64,000 nucleotides of DNA, taken from positions 1-64,000 of the forward strand of contig JAFUHM010000005.1 in NCBI GenBank assembly GCA_017468865.1. The letters run 5' to 3'. The notes beneath the pieces were generated by a model. That model did not search any database, was not told the DNA's origin, and worked only from the letters and a program-made list of their open reading frames with translations. Made by a program: the position numbers and the translations under genes. This DNA comes from Oscillospiraceae bacterium (GTDB taxonomy: Bacteria > Bacillota > Clostridia > Oscillospirales > Ruminococcaceae). Numbering within the stretch: the stretch's first letter is position 1; each line of letters begins with the position of its first letter. Of the stretch, positions 34,099-42,986 are shown piece by piece.

Positions 34099-34938
34099 CT
34101 ATCTGAGATCCTTCATCTCAACTGCGTCCATGTCGTCAAATGCCTGATTTTCTCCTGCCATTCCCCAGATAAATGTATAGGAATGTGTTCCCGATGCACT
34201 GTGAATAGACCAGCTCGGTGAGATGACAGCCTCTTCATTTCGCATAACAAGATGTCTTGTTTCGTTGGGCTCTCCTATGTAGTGGAAGACGACCGCATCG
34301 TCGGGCACCTCAAAGTAGAGGTATACTTCCATGCGCCTGTCGTGGGTATGACAGGGCATAGTGTTCCATACGCTGCCGGGCTTGAGTGCAGTCATGCCCA
34401 TTACGAGCTGACAGCTCTCCACCTGACCCGGGAGTATGTACTTATTGATCACACGATGATTGGAATCCTCCAGACTGCCGCATTCCACCTTATTCTCAGG
34501 CTTTATGCTGTCAAGAGTGATAAGCACCGTGGGATAAGACTTGTGAGCAGGCGTACTGTTGAAATAGAAGCGGGAAGGCCTGGACTTATCCGCACTTGCG
34601 AATACAATGTCCTTCGCACCCATTCCTATATACATACCGTCCTTATAGTCAAGGTCATAAACCTTGCCGTCAACGGTCACAGTGCCCTTGCCGCCGATGT
34701 TGATGATGCCCATCTCACGTCTTTGCAGGAAATACTCTGCACGGATCTCCTCTCCTGCTGTGAGCACGAGGGGCTTTGTAACAGGCACAGCCGCACCTAC
34801 GATCATACGGTCAACATGGCTGTATACAGTCTTTATCTGATCTGCCTCAAACAGATCCTGTATCAGAAACTCCTCACGGAGTCTCGAAGTGTCATATGTC
34901 TTAACGTCACGGGGTGACGCTGCAGTTCTCAGTTCCAT
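34099..34938 (-). CDS. kduI: 5-dehydro-4-deoxy-D-glucuronate isomerase
   Basis: A 279-residue cupin isomerase converting 5-keto-4-deoxyuronate to 2,5-diketo-3-deoxygluconate. It carries the zinc site WNTMPCHTHDRRMEVYLYFE (two His and one Glu) and the conserved ending SPSWSIHSASGTHSYTFIWGMAGEN, cited core SIHSASGTHSYTFIWGM. Length matches KduI. Together with KduD and KdgK, it processes the monomer released by GH105. Gaps of 8-9 nt on both sides indicate one message. Confidence 0.95.
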   Translation of the reverse strand: MELRTAASPRDVKTYDTSRLREEFLIQDLFEADQIKTVYSHVDRMIVGAAVPVTKPLVLTAGEEIRAEYFLQRREMGIINIGGKGTVTVDGKVYDLDYKDGMYIGMGAKDIVFASADKSRPSRFYFNSTPAHKSYPTVLITLDSIKPENKVECGSLEDSNHRVINKYILPGQVESCQLVMGMTALKPGSVWNTMPCHTHDRRMEVYLYFEVPDDAVVFHYIGEPNETRHLVMRNEEAVISPSWSIHSASGTHSYTFIWGMAGENQAFDDMDAVEMKDLR

Positions 34939-34947
34939 AAACGCTCC

Positions 34948-35985
34948 TTATCTCTGTACTCTTCCCGAGGCATCGCCCTTTGCAAGGGTCTCTACTTCCT
35001 TGCGTGTAACAAGGTTGAAATCACCGGGGATCGTATGCTTGAGAGCAGATGCAGCAACAGCAAATTCAAGTGCATCCTTCATATCCAGTCCGTCGAGCAG
35101 ACCGCAGATAACACCGCCCGCAAAGGAGTCGCCGCCGCCTACACGGTCAACGATAGGCTTGATGCTGTACTCTCTTGAATGATAGAATTCCTTGGTCTCG
35201 GCACTGTAAATGCAGGCAGACCATCCGTTATCCGATGCGGAATGAGAAACTCTGAGAGAGGAGATGCAGTACTTGCATCCGAACTGATCCACCATCTGGG
35301 AGAATATATCCTTGTATCCGCCGAGTTCAAGATCGCCGCTCACAACATCCGTATTGCCGGGCTTCATCCCGAGGACCTTCTCTGCATCCTCTTCATTGCC
35401 GATTATCACGTCAACATACTTCATGAGAGGCTTCATCACGCTCTGAGCCTTCTCCTCGCTCCACAGCTTCTTGCGGAAGTTGAGGTCACAGGAAACAGTC
35501 ACGCCGTGAGCCTTTGCAGCCTTGAGAGCCTTTTCCGTGAGCTTTGCGGCACTGTCGGAAACTGCGGGAGTGATGCCCGTAAAGTGGAACCAGTCCGCAC
35601 CCTCGAAAATCTTGTCAAAGTCAAAATCAGCCTCGGTAGCAGTAGATATCGAAGAATGTGCTCTGTCGTACACTACCTTTGAAGGACGCATAGCCGAACC
35701 CGATTCAAGGAAGTAAATGCCGAGCCTTTCGCCTGTACGGGCAATATTCTTTGTGCAGACGCCGTATTTGCGAAGTGCGGCTACTGCGCAGTCACCTATC
35801 TCGTTTGCGGGAACAGCTGTTACAAATTCAGCATCGTGACCGTAATTTGCAAGTGATACCGCAACGTTTGCCTCGCCGCCTCCGTAATTGATGTCAAATT
35901 CATCTGCCTGAATGAACTTCTCGTTTCCCGGAGTAGAAAGCCTGAGCATTATCTCTCCGAATGTGACCACCTTTGCCATTTTCAT
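34948..35985 (-). CDS. kdgK: 2-keto-3-deoxygluconate kinase (PfkB family)
   Basis: A 345-residue ribokinase-family sugar kinase: N-terminal GEIMLRLS, GGGEANVAVSLANYG, and the C-terminal PfkB signature GGGDSFAGGVICGLLDG with the catalytic Asp. It phosphorylates 2-keto-3-deoxygluconate, the point where both branches meet. Start ATG 35985 or 35979 (ATGAAAATG); AAAGG is placed for either. First gene of kdgK-kduI-kduD. A terminator-like stem separates it from the aldolase gene. Confidence 0.92.
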   Translation of the reverse strand: MKMAKVVTFGEIMLRLSTPGNEKFIQADEFDINYGGGEANVAVSLANYGHDAEFVTAVPANEIGDCAVAALRKYGVCTKNIARTGERLGIYFLESGSAMRPSKVVYDRAHSSISTATEADFDFDKIFEGADWFHFTGITPAVSDSAAKLTEKALKAAKAHGVTVSCDLNFRKKLWSEEKAQSVMKPLMKYVDVIIGNEEDAEKVLGMKPGNTDVVSGDLELGGYKDIFSQMVDQFGCKYCISSLRVSHSASDNGWSACIYSAETKEFYHSREYSIKPIVDRVGGGDSFAGGVICGLLDGLDMKDALEFAVAASALKHTIPGDFNLVTRKEVETLAKGDASGRVQR

Positions 35986-36085
35986 CGATCCTTTCTATGG
36001 ATGTGTTGAGTTTAAGACCTTGCAGGGAACAGGATGACCGAGCGTTTCACCCTTTCATGTCCCCTTATTCCCTTCTTACTGAAGG

Positions 36086-36120
36086 AAAAGCCGCCCGCCC
36101 CGACCCTGCGGAGCAGGCGG
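36086..36120 (-). terminator. Terminator of the uxaB-uxaA-aldolase unit
   Basis: CCGCCTGC pairs with GCGGGCGG (minus strand, 36113-36120 with 36091-36098), followed by CTTTT. Confidence 0.65.
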
Positions 36121-36130
36121 TCAGAGTATG

Positions 36131-37090
36131 TCATCTTTGAACGAGGTGAAGTGCAAAGCCCGAATACTCGCCCTTCACATATATAGCCTTGAGCTTGCCC
36201 TTTGCGTCATACTTTGCTGTATCGTAGTCAAACTCCACTCCCTGCATCTCCAGATGGAACACCGCACGCTCAACAAAGTTGGTGCCGACTGCGATATGTC
36301 CGTGAGTGCCGAGATAGGGAGATTTCATTATCTCTATGCCCTTGCCTGCAAATACGGAAGAGTTCCCGTTCTTGGATGCAAATCCGAAGAGCTTCTCAAA
36401 TGCGGATGCAGTGGAAAGAGCCTTATCCTCGCTCTCTTCATTTATCCCGACGTGCTCCACTGCAAAGCCGAGCATCTTAGCCACCGCTTCTTTGGTGAGC
36501 GCCGTGATCTTGTCAAACTCCCCTGCTGCCACAAGGTCTTTCTTCACCATCCATGAACCGCCGCAGGCGATTATCTTGCCGAATGAAAGGTACTGATTGA
36601 GGTTGTCCGCATTTATACCGCCTGTGGGCATGAACTTCACTGCGGTATAGGGAGCGCTCATCGCCTTTATCATCGCCAGTCCTCCGGCAGCCTCTGCCGG
36701 GAAGAACTTGACAGTGGTAAGGCCGAGTTCAAGTGCAGCCTCTATATCAGACGGACTTGATGTACCCGGAACTATGGGGTATCCCTTTTCGATGCAGTGA
36801 CGCACCACATTGGGATTGAGTCCGGGCGAAACGATAAACTTCGCACCTGCTGCCACTGCCCTGTCAGCCTGTTCGGTAGTGAGGACAGTTCCTGCACCTA
36901 CGAGCATATCAGGGAACTTTTCAGACATTATCCTGATGCTGTCCTCTGCGGCAGCCGTTCTGAACGTGACCTCCGCACAGGGAAGCCCGCCGTCGCAAAG
37001 CGCCTTTGCAAGAGGCTCCGCATCCTTCTTGTCGTCAAGTGCAATGACAGGCACGATGCCTATCTTAGAGATCTTTTCAAGTACATCCAT
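36131..37090 (-). CDS. eda: KDPG aldolase fused to a VOC-like domain
   Basis: A 319-residue fusion. Residues 1-210 are a class-I 2-keto-3-deoxy-6-phosphogluconate aldolase (EVTFRTAAAEDSI with catalytic Glu; KFIVSPGLNPNVV; VKFFPAEAAGG with the Schiff-base Lys; PTGGI). Stand-alone Eda is about 210 residues, so the extra 110 are notable: VEHVGINEESED...HIAVGTNFVERAVFHL...YSGFALHLVQ looks like a vicinal-oxygen-chelate (glyoxalase-like) module. The aldolase cleaves KDPG to pyruvate and glyceraldehyde 3-phosphate. The ATG overlaps the uxaA stop (TAATG). Confidence 0.88.
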   Translation of the reverse strand: MDVLEKISKIGIVPVIALDDKKDAEPLAKALCDGGLPCAEVTFRTAAAEDSIRIMSEKFPDMLVGAGTVLTTEQADRAVAAGAKFIVSPGLNPNVVRHCIEKGYPIVPGTSSPSDIEAALELGLTTVKFFPAEAAGGLAMIKAMSAPYTAVKFMPTGGINADNLNQYLSFGKIIACGGSWMVKKDLVAAGEFDKITALTKEAVAKMLGFAVEHVGINEESEDKALSTASAFEKLFGFASKNGNSSVFAGKGIEIMKSPYLGTHGHIAVGTNFVERAVFHLEMQGVEFDYDTAKYDAKGKLKAIYVKGEYSGFALHLVQR

Positions 37091-38571
37091 TATAAAGTGA
37101 CTCCCTTCTTGAATATCGCCATATCATGAAATGCAGCGACTTCACTTCTTACCTTTTTCCCCGAGGCAACATCCAACACAGTATTGAAGAATACCTGCGC
37201 CAGATCGTCGATGGTCTTATCCTCGGCGATCACCCCTGCATTGAAATCTATCCACTTGCTTTTCTTCCCCGCAAGTGCAGAATTGCTCGATATCTTCATA
37301 GTAGGCACGGGACATGCAAACGGTGTGCCTCTGCCCGTCGTAAACAGCACGATATGAGCGCCTGCCGAAGCAAGGGCAGTAGCCGCCACAAGATCGTTCC
37401 CCGGTGCAGACAGGAGATTGAGTCCCTTCTCCTGTACTCTGTCTCCGTAAGCAAGTACGCCGTTGACAGGTGATGTACCCGACTTCTGTGTGCATCCGAG
37501 GGACTTGTCCTCAAGTGTGGATATGCCGCCCGCCTTGTTTCCCGGAGAGGGATTCTCATATATGGGCTGTCCCGATGAAGAAAAATACGATTTGAAATCA
37601 TTTATCATACATACTGTACGGTCAAACGTTTCCTTGTCCTTGCATCTGTCCATAAGTATGGTCTCCGCACCGAACATTTCGGGTACTTCCGTAAGAATGG
37701 TAGTACCGCCCTGTGCGGCAAGAAAATCGGAAAATCTTCCCACAAGAGGATTGGCAGTCAGTCCCGAGAAACCGTCCGAGCCTCCGCATTTGAGTCCGAC
37801 TATCAGCTTGTCCGCTGATATCTTCTCACGCCTGAAGCCCTTTGCGTATCCTGCAAGCTCTTCAAGGAGCTTCATTCCCTCCTCGATCTCATCTTCCATA
37901 TCCTGACAGTTAAGGAACCTGATCCTTGGGCTGTCGGTATCTCCTATGTAATCCTTCAGGACCCCGATGCTGCTGTTCTCACAGCCAAGCCCCACCACAA
38001 GCACTGCCGCTGCGTTGGGATGGCAGATAAGATCGGAAAGTACCTTTCTTGTGTTCTCCTGATCGTCGCCAAGCTGTGAGCATCCGTAGGGATGAGTAAA
38101 TGCTATGATGTCCTCCAGGGAACCGCCGATAAGCGAAGATGCCTTCTTTTCAAGAGTGCGGACGATACCGTTTACGCAGCCGACCGTGGGGATTATCCAT
38201 ATCTCATTGCGGACGCCCACCTTGCCGTCAGGTCTGTTGTACCCCATGAAGTAAGCCTGGGTTTCAGCAGACCTTGCCTGTGCGGGAACGGGATCGTAAG
38301 TGTATTCGAGCAGTCCCGAAAGTGCTGTCTGTATATTATGTATATGCACCCATTCGCCGGTGCCTATATCAGCCTTTGCCCGGCCGATTCGATATCCGTA
38401 TTTTATAATGTCCTCCCCTGACTTCACGGGAGAGATACATATCTTGTGTCCTGCAGGGATGTCCTGCACAGCAGTGACAGTCACACCGCTTATATCCACC
38501 GTATCGCCCTTTGTTATCGGCGTCAGTGCGACAGCCACATTGTCATTGTCATTTATCCTGATGACCTGCAT
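37090..38571 (-). CDS. uxaA: Altronate dehydratase
   Basis: A 493-residue altronate dehydratase: N-terminal SAF-type domain (1 to about 95) and the large UxaA/GarD catalytic part (about 100-493) with GYNRPDGKVGVRNEIW, HPYGCSQLGDD, KCGGSDGFSGLTANP and FTTGRGTPF. It dehydrates D-altronate to 2-keto-3-deoxygluconate in the saturated galacturonate branch, as an iron-dependent enzyme. It follows uxaB by 9 nt and is coupled to the aldolase gene. Confidence 0.95.
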   Translation of the reverse strand: MQVIRINDNDNVAVALTPITKGDTVDISGVTVTAVQDIPAGHKICISPVKSGEDIIKYGYRIGRAKADIGTGEWVHIHNIQTALSGLLEYTYDPVPAQARSAETQAYFMGYNRPDGKVGVRNEIWIIPTVGCVNGIVRTLEKKASSLIGGSLEDIIAFTHPYGCSQLGDDQENTRKVLSDLICHPNAAAVLVVGLGCENSSIGVLKDYIGDTDSPRIRFLNCQDMEDEIEEGMKLLEELAGYAKGFRREKISADKLIVGLKCGGSDGFSGLTANPLVGRFSDFLAAQGGTTILTEVPEMFGAETILMDRCKDKETFDRTVCMINDFKSYFSSSGQPIYENPSPGNKAGGISTLEDKSLGCTQKSGTSPVNGVLAYGDRVQEKGLNLLSAPGNDLVAATALASAGAHIVLFTTGRGTPFACPVPTMKISSNSALAGKKSKWIDFNAGVIAEDKTIDDLAQVFFNTVLDVASGKKVRSEVAAFHDMAIFKKGVTL

Positions 38572-38580
38572 AGCCGCTCC

Positions 38581-40041
38581 TTATGAAACTTTTCTGACAG
38601 CATTTCTCATGCCCTCAGTCCGTATCATCTCAAGCATCATGCCGACCACCGGCTCAAGTCCCGGTCTTTCGCTCAGATCCTCGCCCCAGAACGCCTTGTT
38701 TGAAAGCACCTCATGAGTAAGGTCATCAGTCGATCTGCCCGAATTTGCAGCAAAGAAATCGATCACCGAATTATCATCACGGATCTCATATTCCTCGCCG
38801 TCCCTGTGTCCTATCAGGACACCATCCCTTATCTCGCTGCCGTTGTAGAATGCGATCAGAGCGGCAAGAGAGAATGCAAGATGATTGGGAACACGATGTG
38901 TAGTCTCCATATATTTGGTAAGTGAAGGCATACACCTTGCACGCCACTTAGAAACGGAGTTGAGTGAAATGGAGAGCAGTGCGTGCTTTATGAAGGGATT
39001 TCTGAAACGGTCGATAACGGAATTTGCGAAATCCACAAGATCCGACTTAGGAAGGTCAAGAGTAGGTATGACCTCATCAAATATGGTCTTGTACATGAAG
39101 TCGTATATATCCTTGTCGTCCATCGACTGACCTACATAGTCATTTCCCGCAAGGAAGGAAGCCAGCACGAACGAGGTGTGAGCACCGTTGAGTATGCGGA
39201 CCTTGCGCTGCTTGTAAGGCTTGTGGTCGTTTGTGAATATAACGGGAAGTCCTGCCTTATCAAAGGGAAGTTCACCGCTTATGTCCTTATCGGATTCTAT
39301 CACCCAAAGTGCAAAAGGTTCGCCTGTAACGAGGAGCTTGTCCTCATAGCCGAATCCCTTGTATATATCGTCAGCCTCATCACGAGGAAATCCCGTAACG
39401 ATCCTGTCTACCAGCGTAGAAGTAAATACGCAGGCCTTGTCGATCCAGTCGGAGAAAGCATCTTCCAGCTTCCACAGCGAAATGAAGGACTTTACGCATT
39501 TTTTGAGATTTTTTCCGTTGTCGTCGATAAGTTCAACAGGAAGGATCACAAGCCCCTTTTCGCAGTCACCGCCAAAGTACTTGTATCTTTCATAAAGGAA
39601 CTTTGTCAGCTTTCCGGGATAGGTCTCCGGAGGACATGAATCGAACTTGTCGTTCTCATTATATACGATGCCCGCCTCGGTAGTATTGGAGATCACGAAG
39701 CGAAGGGTATCGAGCTTTGCAAGATCGGAATATTCCTTGTAGTCCTCGCTGCAGCCGTATACGCTGTCAACAGATGTAACTACTCTTTTTATTATCTTCT
39801 CTTCACCCTTGTCAAGACCTCTGAGATATACCGTGTATATGCAGTCCTGCTCTCTGAACCTGTCAAGATCTCCGTGAGGGATGGGCTTTACTATGGCAAT
39901 GCTGCCGTTGAAGTCCGTCTTCTCATTAAGGATGTCTATCATATAGTCCACAAAGGCCCTCAGGAAGTTGCCCTCCCCGAACTGTACCGCCCTTATGGGG
40001 CGCTTTGTCTTCGTTATCCCGGTATTGTTCACATTTTCCAC
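38581..40041 (-). CDS. uxaB: Tagaturonate reductase
   Basis: A 486-residue long-chain mannitol-dehydrogenase-family enzyme reducing tagaturonate to altronate with NADH. N-terminal nucleotide-binding AVQFGEGNFLRAFVDYMI and catalytic region KQRKVRILNGAHTSFV. Tagaturonate rather than fructuronate reductase is preferred because UxaA is adjacent. The start is GTG at 40041, with AAGGAG about 10 nt upstream. It heads the minus-strand unit, driven by a full-consensus promoter whose start site overlaps a palindromic operator. Confidence 0.93.
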   Translation of the reverse strand: MENVNNTGITKTKRPIRAVQFGEGNFLRAFVDYMIDILNEKTDFNGSIAIVKPIPHGDLDRFREQDCIYTVYLRGLDKGEEKIIKRVVTSVDSVYGCSEDYKEYSDLAKLDTLRFVISNTTEAGIVYNENDKFDSCPPETYPGKLTKFLYERYKYFGGDCEKGLVILPVELIDDNGKNLKKCVKSFISLWKLEDAFSDWIDKACVFTSTLVDRIVTGFPRDEADDIYKGFGYEDKLLVTGEPFALWVIESDKDISGELPFDKAGLPVIFTNDHKPYKQRKVRILNGAHTSFVLASFLAGNDYVGQSMDDKDIYDFMYKTIFDEVIPTLDLPKSDLVDFANSVIDRFRNPFIKHALLSISLNSVSKWRARCMPSLTKYMETTHRVPNHLAFSLAALIAFYNGSEIRDGVLIGHRDGEEYEIRDDNSVIDFFAANSGRSTDDLTHEVLSNKAFWGEDLSERPGLEPVVGMMLEMIRTEGMRNAVRKVS

Positions 40042-40161
40042 TTCTGATGTAACTCCTTTACAGCGGTGTTGTTAGGATGCAGGAGAAACCGCAGATGCGG
40101 ATGCATCTTTGGTTTGTCCCTACATTCTGTGTACAAGTATGGAGCGTATGTAACGGTTTCC

Positions 40162-40175
40162 TGTAACCGCTTACA
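40162..40175. promoter_or_regulatory. Operator O1, overlapping the uxaB start site
   Basis: TGTAACCGCTTACA, inverted TGTAA/TTACA arms. It starts 6 bp beyond the uxaB -10 box and covers the expected start site. A degenerate second site, TGTAACGGTTTCCT, abuts it at 40149-40162. Confidence 0.72.
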
Positions 40176-40180
40176 TGGAT

Positions 40181-40209
40181 ATTATATCAATCCGCAATTA
40201 AATTGTCAA
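40181..40209 (-). promoter_or_regulatory. Promoter of uxaB-uxaA-eda
   Basis: Minus strand: TTGACA (40204-40209), 17-bp spacer, TATAAT (40181-40186), extended -10 TGA. Strong promoter needing repression. Confidence 0.9.
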
Positions 40210-40289
40210 GTGAATTTGTGCGATTTTGTACGAAAAATCAATAAAATAATATTTCTTTGTGCATATTTCACAAATTTGCATTTTAGGTG

Positions 40290-40318
40290 TTGATTTTAGG
40301 AAACTTGTCGTGTATAAT
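40290..40318 (+). promoter_or_regulatory. Promoter of the LacI-type regulator
   Basis: TTGATT (40290-40295), 17-bp spacer, TATAAT (40313-40318). Confidence 0.8.
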
Positions 40319-40335
40319 ATAACCTGTAAACCGAC

Positions 40336-40349
40336 TGTATGCGGTTACA
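40336..40349. promoter_or_regulatory. Operator O2, in the regulator leader
   Basis: TGTATGCGGTTACA, about 10 nt past the expected start of the regulator transcript. It matches O1 at 9 of 10 arm positions. Confidence 0.68.
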
Positions 40350-40379
40350 CAAATCGATACATCCGCATATTCATGCCGA

Positions 40380-40393
40380 TGTATGAGGTTACA
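40380..40393. promoter_or_regulatory. Operator O3, in the regulator leader
   Basis: TGTATGAGGTTACA, 44 bp from O2 (about four helical turns), suggesting cooperative or looped binding and autoregulation. Confidence 0.65.
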
Positions 40394-40427
40394 TCCGCTC
40401 GGATCGAAGTGAAAGGAGGACTGTCTC

Positions 40428-41441
40428 ATGAATATATATGACATATCCAAGAAGACAGGCTTTTCCACGGCTACGATCTCAAGGGTGATAAATGGCAGCG
40501 CCAGTGTCAGTGACAAGACCAGGGAGAAGATACTCGCCGTTATCGATGAATACGGTTACACTCCGAATGTATTCGCACGGGGGCTGGGTCTTAATACCAT
40601 GAAGACCATCGGCATAATGTGTACCGACTCATCAGACAGATATATCGCTCAGGCAGTCTACTACCTTGAGGAGTCTCTGCGAAAGGCAGGCTATGATCTC
40701 ATACTGTGCTGTACAGGCCACGATTACCACATCAAGGTCAAGCAGATGAAGCTCATCCTTTCCAAAAGGGTGGATGCAGTCATCCTTGTAGGTTCTTCCT
40801 ATGTTGAGGAGACCGACGAGATGAATGCGTATATCCTTGAAGCAGCAGGCACCGTCCCCGTCATGATGATAAACGGTATCCTCAATGCTCCCAATATATA
40901 CTGCACTGTCTGCGATGACTACTCCGCCATATACGAAGTCACCGACAAGCTCCTTTCATCGGGCCGCACGAAGCCTGTATATCTCTGCAACTCTTCATCA
41001 TACAGCGCAAAGCAGAAGATAAAGGGGTACAAGGACGCTCTGAAGCTTCACGGCATCGATCAGGCAGACAAGCACATACTGACCATCAGCCCTGCTGTCA
41101 AGGTGGGATTTGTGAATGTGGTGCGTGACACCCTGCTTGAATGCGGAATTGACTTTGACTGTGTCGTTGCATCTGAGGATATGCTCGCCATGGGAGCCGT
41201 AAAGTATGCCAAGGCAAAGGGGCTGAAAATACCCGAGGAGCTCTCTGTAACGGGGTATAACAATTTTGACCTCTGCGAATGCAGCGAACCCGAACTTACA
41301 TCCGTTGACAACAAAGTCGAAGCCGTCTGCGAGAAATGCGTTTCATCCCTCATGCAGATATTCTCCGACCAGGCGAGATCAGTACCCAAGCAGACAGTTT
41401 ATTCATGCGAGATAGTTAAACGTGGTACTACCATGTTTTGA
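40428..41441 (+). CDS. LacI family regulator of the pectin locus (KdgR-like)
   Basis: A 337-residue LacI/GalR repressor. N-terminal HTH MNIYDISKKTGFSTATISRV followed by the hinge helix (NVFARGLGLN); the rest is a periplasmic-binding-like effector domain (about 60-337). It lies divergent to uxaB and upstream of uxaC, with three palindromes in between, so it very probably senses a pathway sugar acid, such as 2-keto-3-deoxygluconate, and controls both arms and itself. Effector identity is inference. AAAGGAGG precedes the ATG. Confidence 0.88.
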   Translation: MNIYDISKKTGFSTATISRVINGSASVSDKTREKILAVIDEYGYTPNVFARGLGLNTMKTIGIMCTDSSDRYIAQAVYYLEESLRKAGYDLILCCTGHDYHIKVKQMKLILSKRVDAVILVGSSYVEETDEMNAYILEAAGTVPVMMINGILNAPNIYCTVCDDYSAIYEVTDKLLSSGRTKPVYLCNSSSYSAKQKIKGYKDALKLHGIDQADKHILTISPAVKVGFVNVVRDTLLECGIDFDCVVASEDMLAMGAVKYAKAKGLKIPEELSVTGYNNFDLCECSEPELTSVDNKVEAVCEKCVSSLMQIFSDQARSVPKQTVYSCEIVKRGTTMF

Positions 41442-41480
41442 TATAGGTCTATTCATGTTTCTAACAGAAAGAGGATCATT

Positions 41481-42881
41481 ATGAAAAGCTTTATGGATAA
41501 GGATTTCATGCTTTCCACCGAAACCGCTTCCAAGCTGTTTCACAACTACGCTGAAAAGATGCCCATCATCGACTATCACTGTCACATCGACCCCAAGGAG
41601 ATAGCACAGGACAGGCAGTTTGAGAGCATCACACAGGTATGGCTGGGCGGCGACCACTACAAGTGGAGGCTCATGCGCTCCGCAGGCGTGGATGAGAAAT
41701 ACATCACAGGGGATGCGACAGAGCGTGAGAAGTTCCAGAAATGGGCTGAGACCATTTCCCGTGCCATCGGCAATCCTCTCTATCACTGGAGCCATCTGGA
41801 GCTTCAGCGTTATTTCGGCTACAACAAGCCCCTGAACGGCGACACCGCAGAGGAAGTATGGCAGCTTGCAAATGAAAAGCTGCGCTCTCCCGAAATGTCC
41901 GTTCGCAACCTTATCCGCAAATCGGGAGTGGCTGTCATCTGCACCACCGATGATCCCGTTGACAGCCTGGAATGGCACAAGCTCATAGCCGAGGACGACT
42001 CATTTGAAGTCAAGGTGCTCCCCGCATGGAGACCCGACAAGGCTATGAATATCGAGAAGCCCGATTATGCCGATTATATATCCAAGCTCCGGTACGTCAG
42101 CGGCATGGCTGTCTCATCATGGGATGACCTGAAAGCAGCCCTCGTCAAGAGAATGGAATTCTTCGCATCCATGGGATGCAAAGTCTCCGATCACGCATGG
42201 GAATTTCCCTACTACTCCCCCGTCAGCGACGATGAGGCAGATGCCATATTCAGGAAAAAGCTCTCCGGCAAAGATGTCACCGAAGAGGAGAAGATCAGCT
42301 TCAAGACCGCATTCATGCTCTTCATGGGCAGGATGTATCACAAGATGGGTTGGGCTATGCAGCTGCATATCGGTGCTAAGCGTGACAACAATACTCTCAT
42401 GTTCAACAAGCTCGGACCCGATACAGGCTATGACAGCATAAACACTTACACCTCCTCCGCAGATCTGGCAGACTTCCTCAATGCTCTGGAGATCACGTCG
42501 GAGCTTCCCAAGACTATCATATACTCCCTCAATCCTCATGACAACCAGGCAATAGACACCATACTCGGCTGCTTCCAGTCCTCCGAGGCTGTCTGCAAGG
42601 TACAGCACGGCAGTGCATGGTGGTTCAACGATCACGAGATCGGCATGAAGGAGCAGCTCCGCTCCCTCGCAAATCTCGGTTATCTTGCAGGATTTGTGGG
42701 TATGCTCACAGACTCCCGCTCCTTCCTCTCCTATCCCCGTCACGAATATTTCAGACGTATCCTCTGCGATGTATTCGGCGCTTGGGTTGAAGAAGGGAAA
42801 TTCCCTGCGGATATGCAGACTCTCGGCAGCATAGTAGAGGACATCTCCTACAACAATGCCAAGAACTACTTCGGATTTTGA
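41481..42881 (+). CDS. uxaC: Glucuronate/galacturonate isomerase
   Basis: A 466-residue uronate isomerase of the amidohydrolase superfamily, converting D-galacturonate to tagaturonate (and glucuronate to fructuronate). Metal motif MPIIDYHCHIDPKEIA, conserved GGDHYKWRLMR and C-terminal RHEYFRRILC. It is the first enzyme of the saturated branch and feeds UxaB and UxaA on the other strand. It follows the regulator by 39 nt without a terminator, so it probably shares its promoter and repression. AGAGG lies before the ATG. Confidence 0.95.
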   Translation: MKSFMDKDFMLSTETASKLFHNYAEKMPIIDYHCHIDPKEIAQDRQFESITQVWLGGDHYKWRLMRSAGVDEKYITGDATEREKFQKWAETISRAIGNPLYHWSHLELQRYFGYNKPLNGDTAEEVWQLANEKLRSPEMSVRNLIRKSGVAVICTTDDPVDSLEWHKLIAEDDSFEVKVLPAWRPDKAMNIEKPDYADYISKLRYVSGMAVSSWDDLKAALVKRMEFFASMGCKVSDHAWEFPYYSPVSDDEADAIFRKKLSGKDVTEEEKISFKTAFMLFMGRMYHKMGWAMQLHIGAKRDNNTLMFNKLGPDTGYDSINTYTSSADLADFLNALEITSELPKTIIYSLNPHDNQAIDTILGCFQSSEAVCKVQHGSAWWFNDHEIGMKEQLRSLANLGYLAGFVGMLTDSRSFLSYPRHEYFRRILCDVFGAWVEEGKFPADMQTLGSIVEDISYNNAKNYFGF

Positions 42882-42945
42882 TTATCTGCAAGATCCGCCC
42901 CAACTAACGCTTTTATCTTATTTATGATTCCCCTCAACGGCAGAT

Positions 42946-42963
42946 CCTCTCCTTCAGGAGAGG
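42946..42963 (+). repeat. Tight hairpin before the pectinesterase gene
   Basis: CCTCTCC-TTCA-GGAGAGG, a 7-bp stem with a 4-nt loop, 24 nt before the pectinesterase start; followed by GTTTG, not a clear T-run. Confidence 0.5.
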
Positions 42964-42986
42964 GTTTGCACTTTATTCAGGTGATT

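Larger units (their letters stand above)
40042..40427. other. Divergent control region of the pectin regulon
   Basis: A 386-bp region between uxaB and the LacI-type regulator. It carries one promoter in each direction and three 14-bp palindromes fitting TGTA(A/T)nnnnTTACA, listed separately. No open reading frame of note. Confidence 0.85.
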
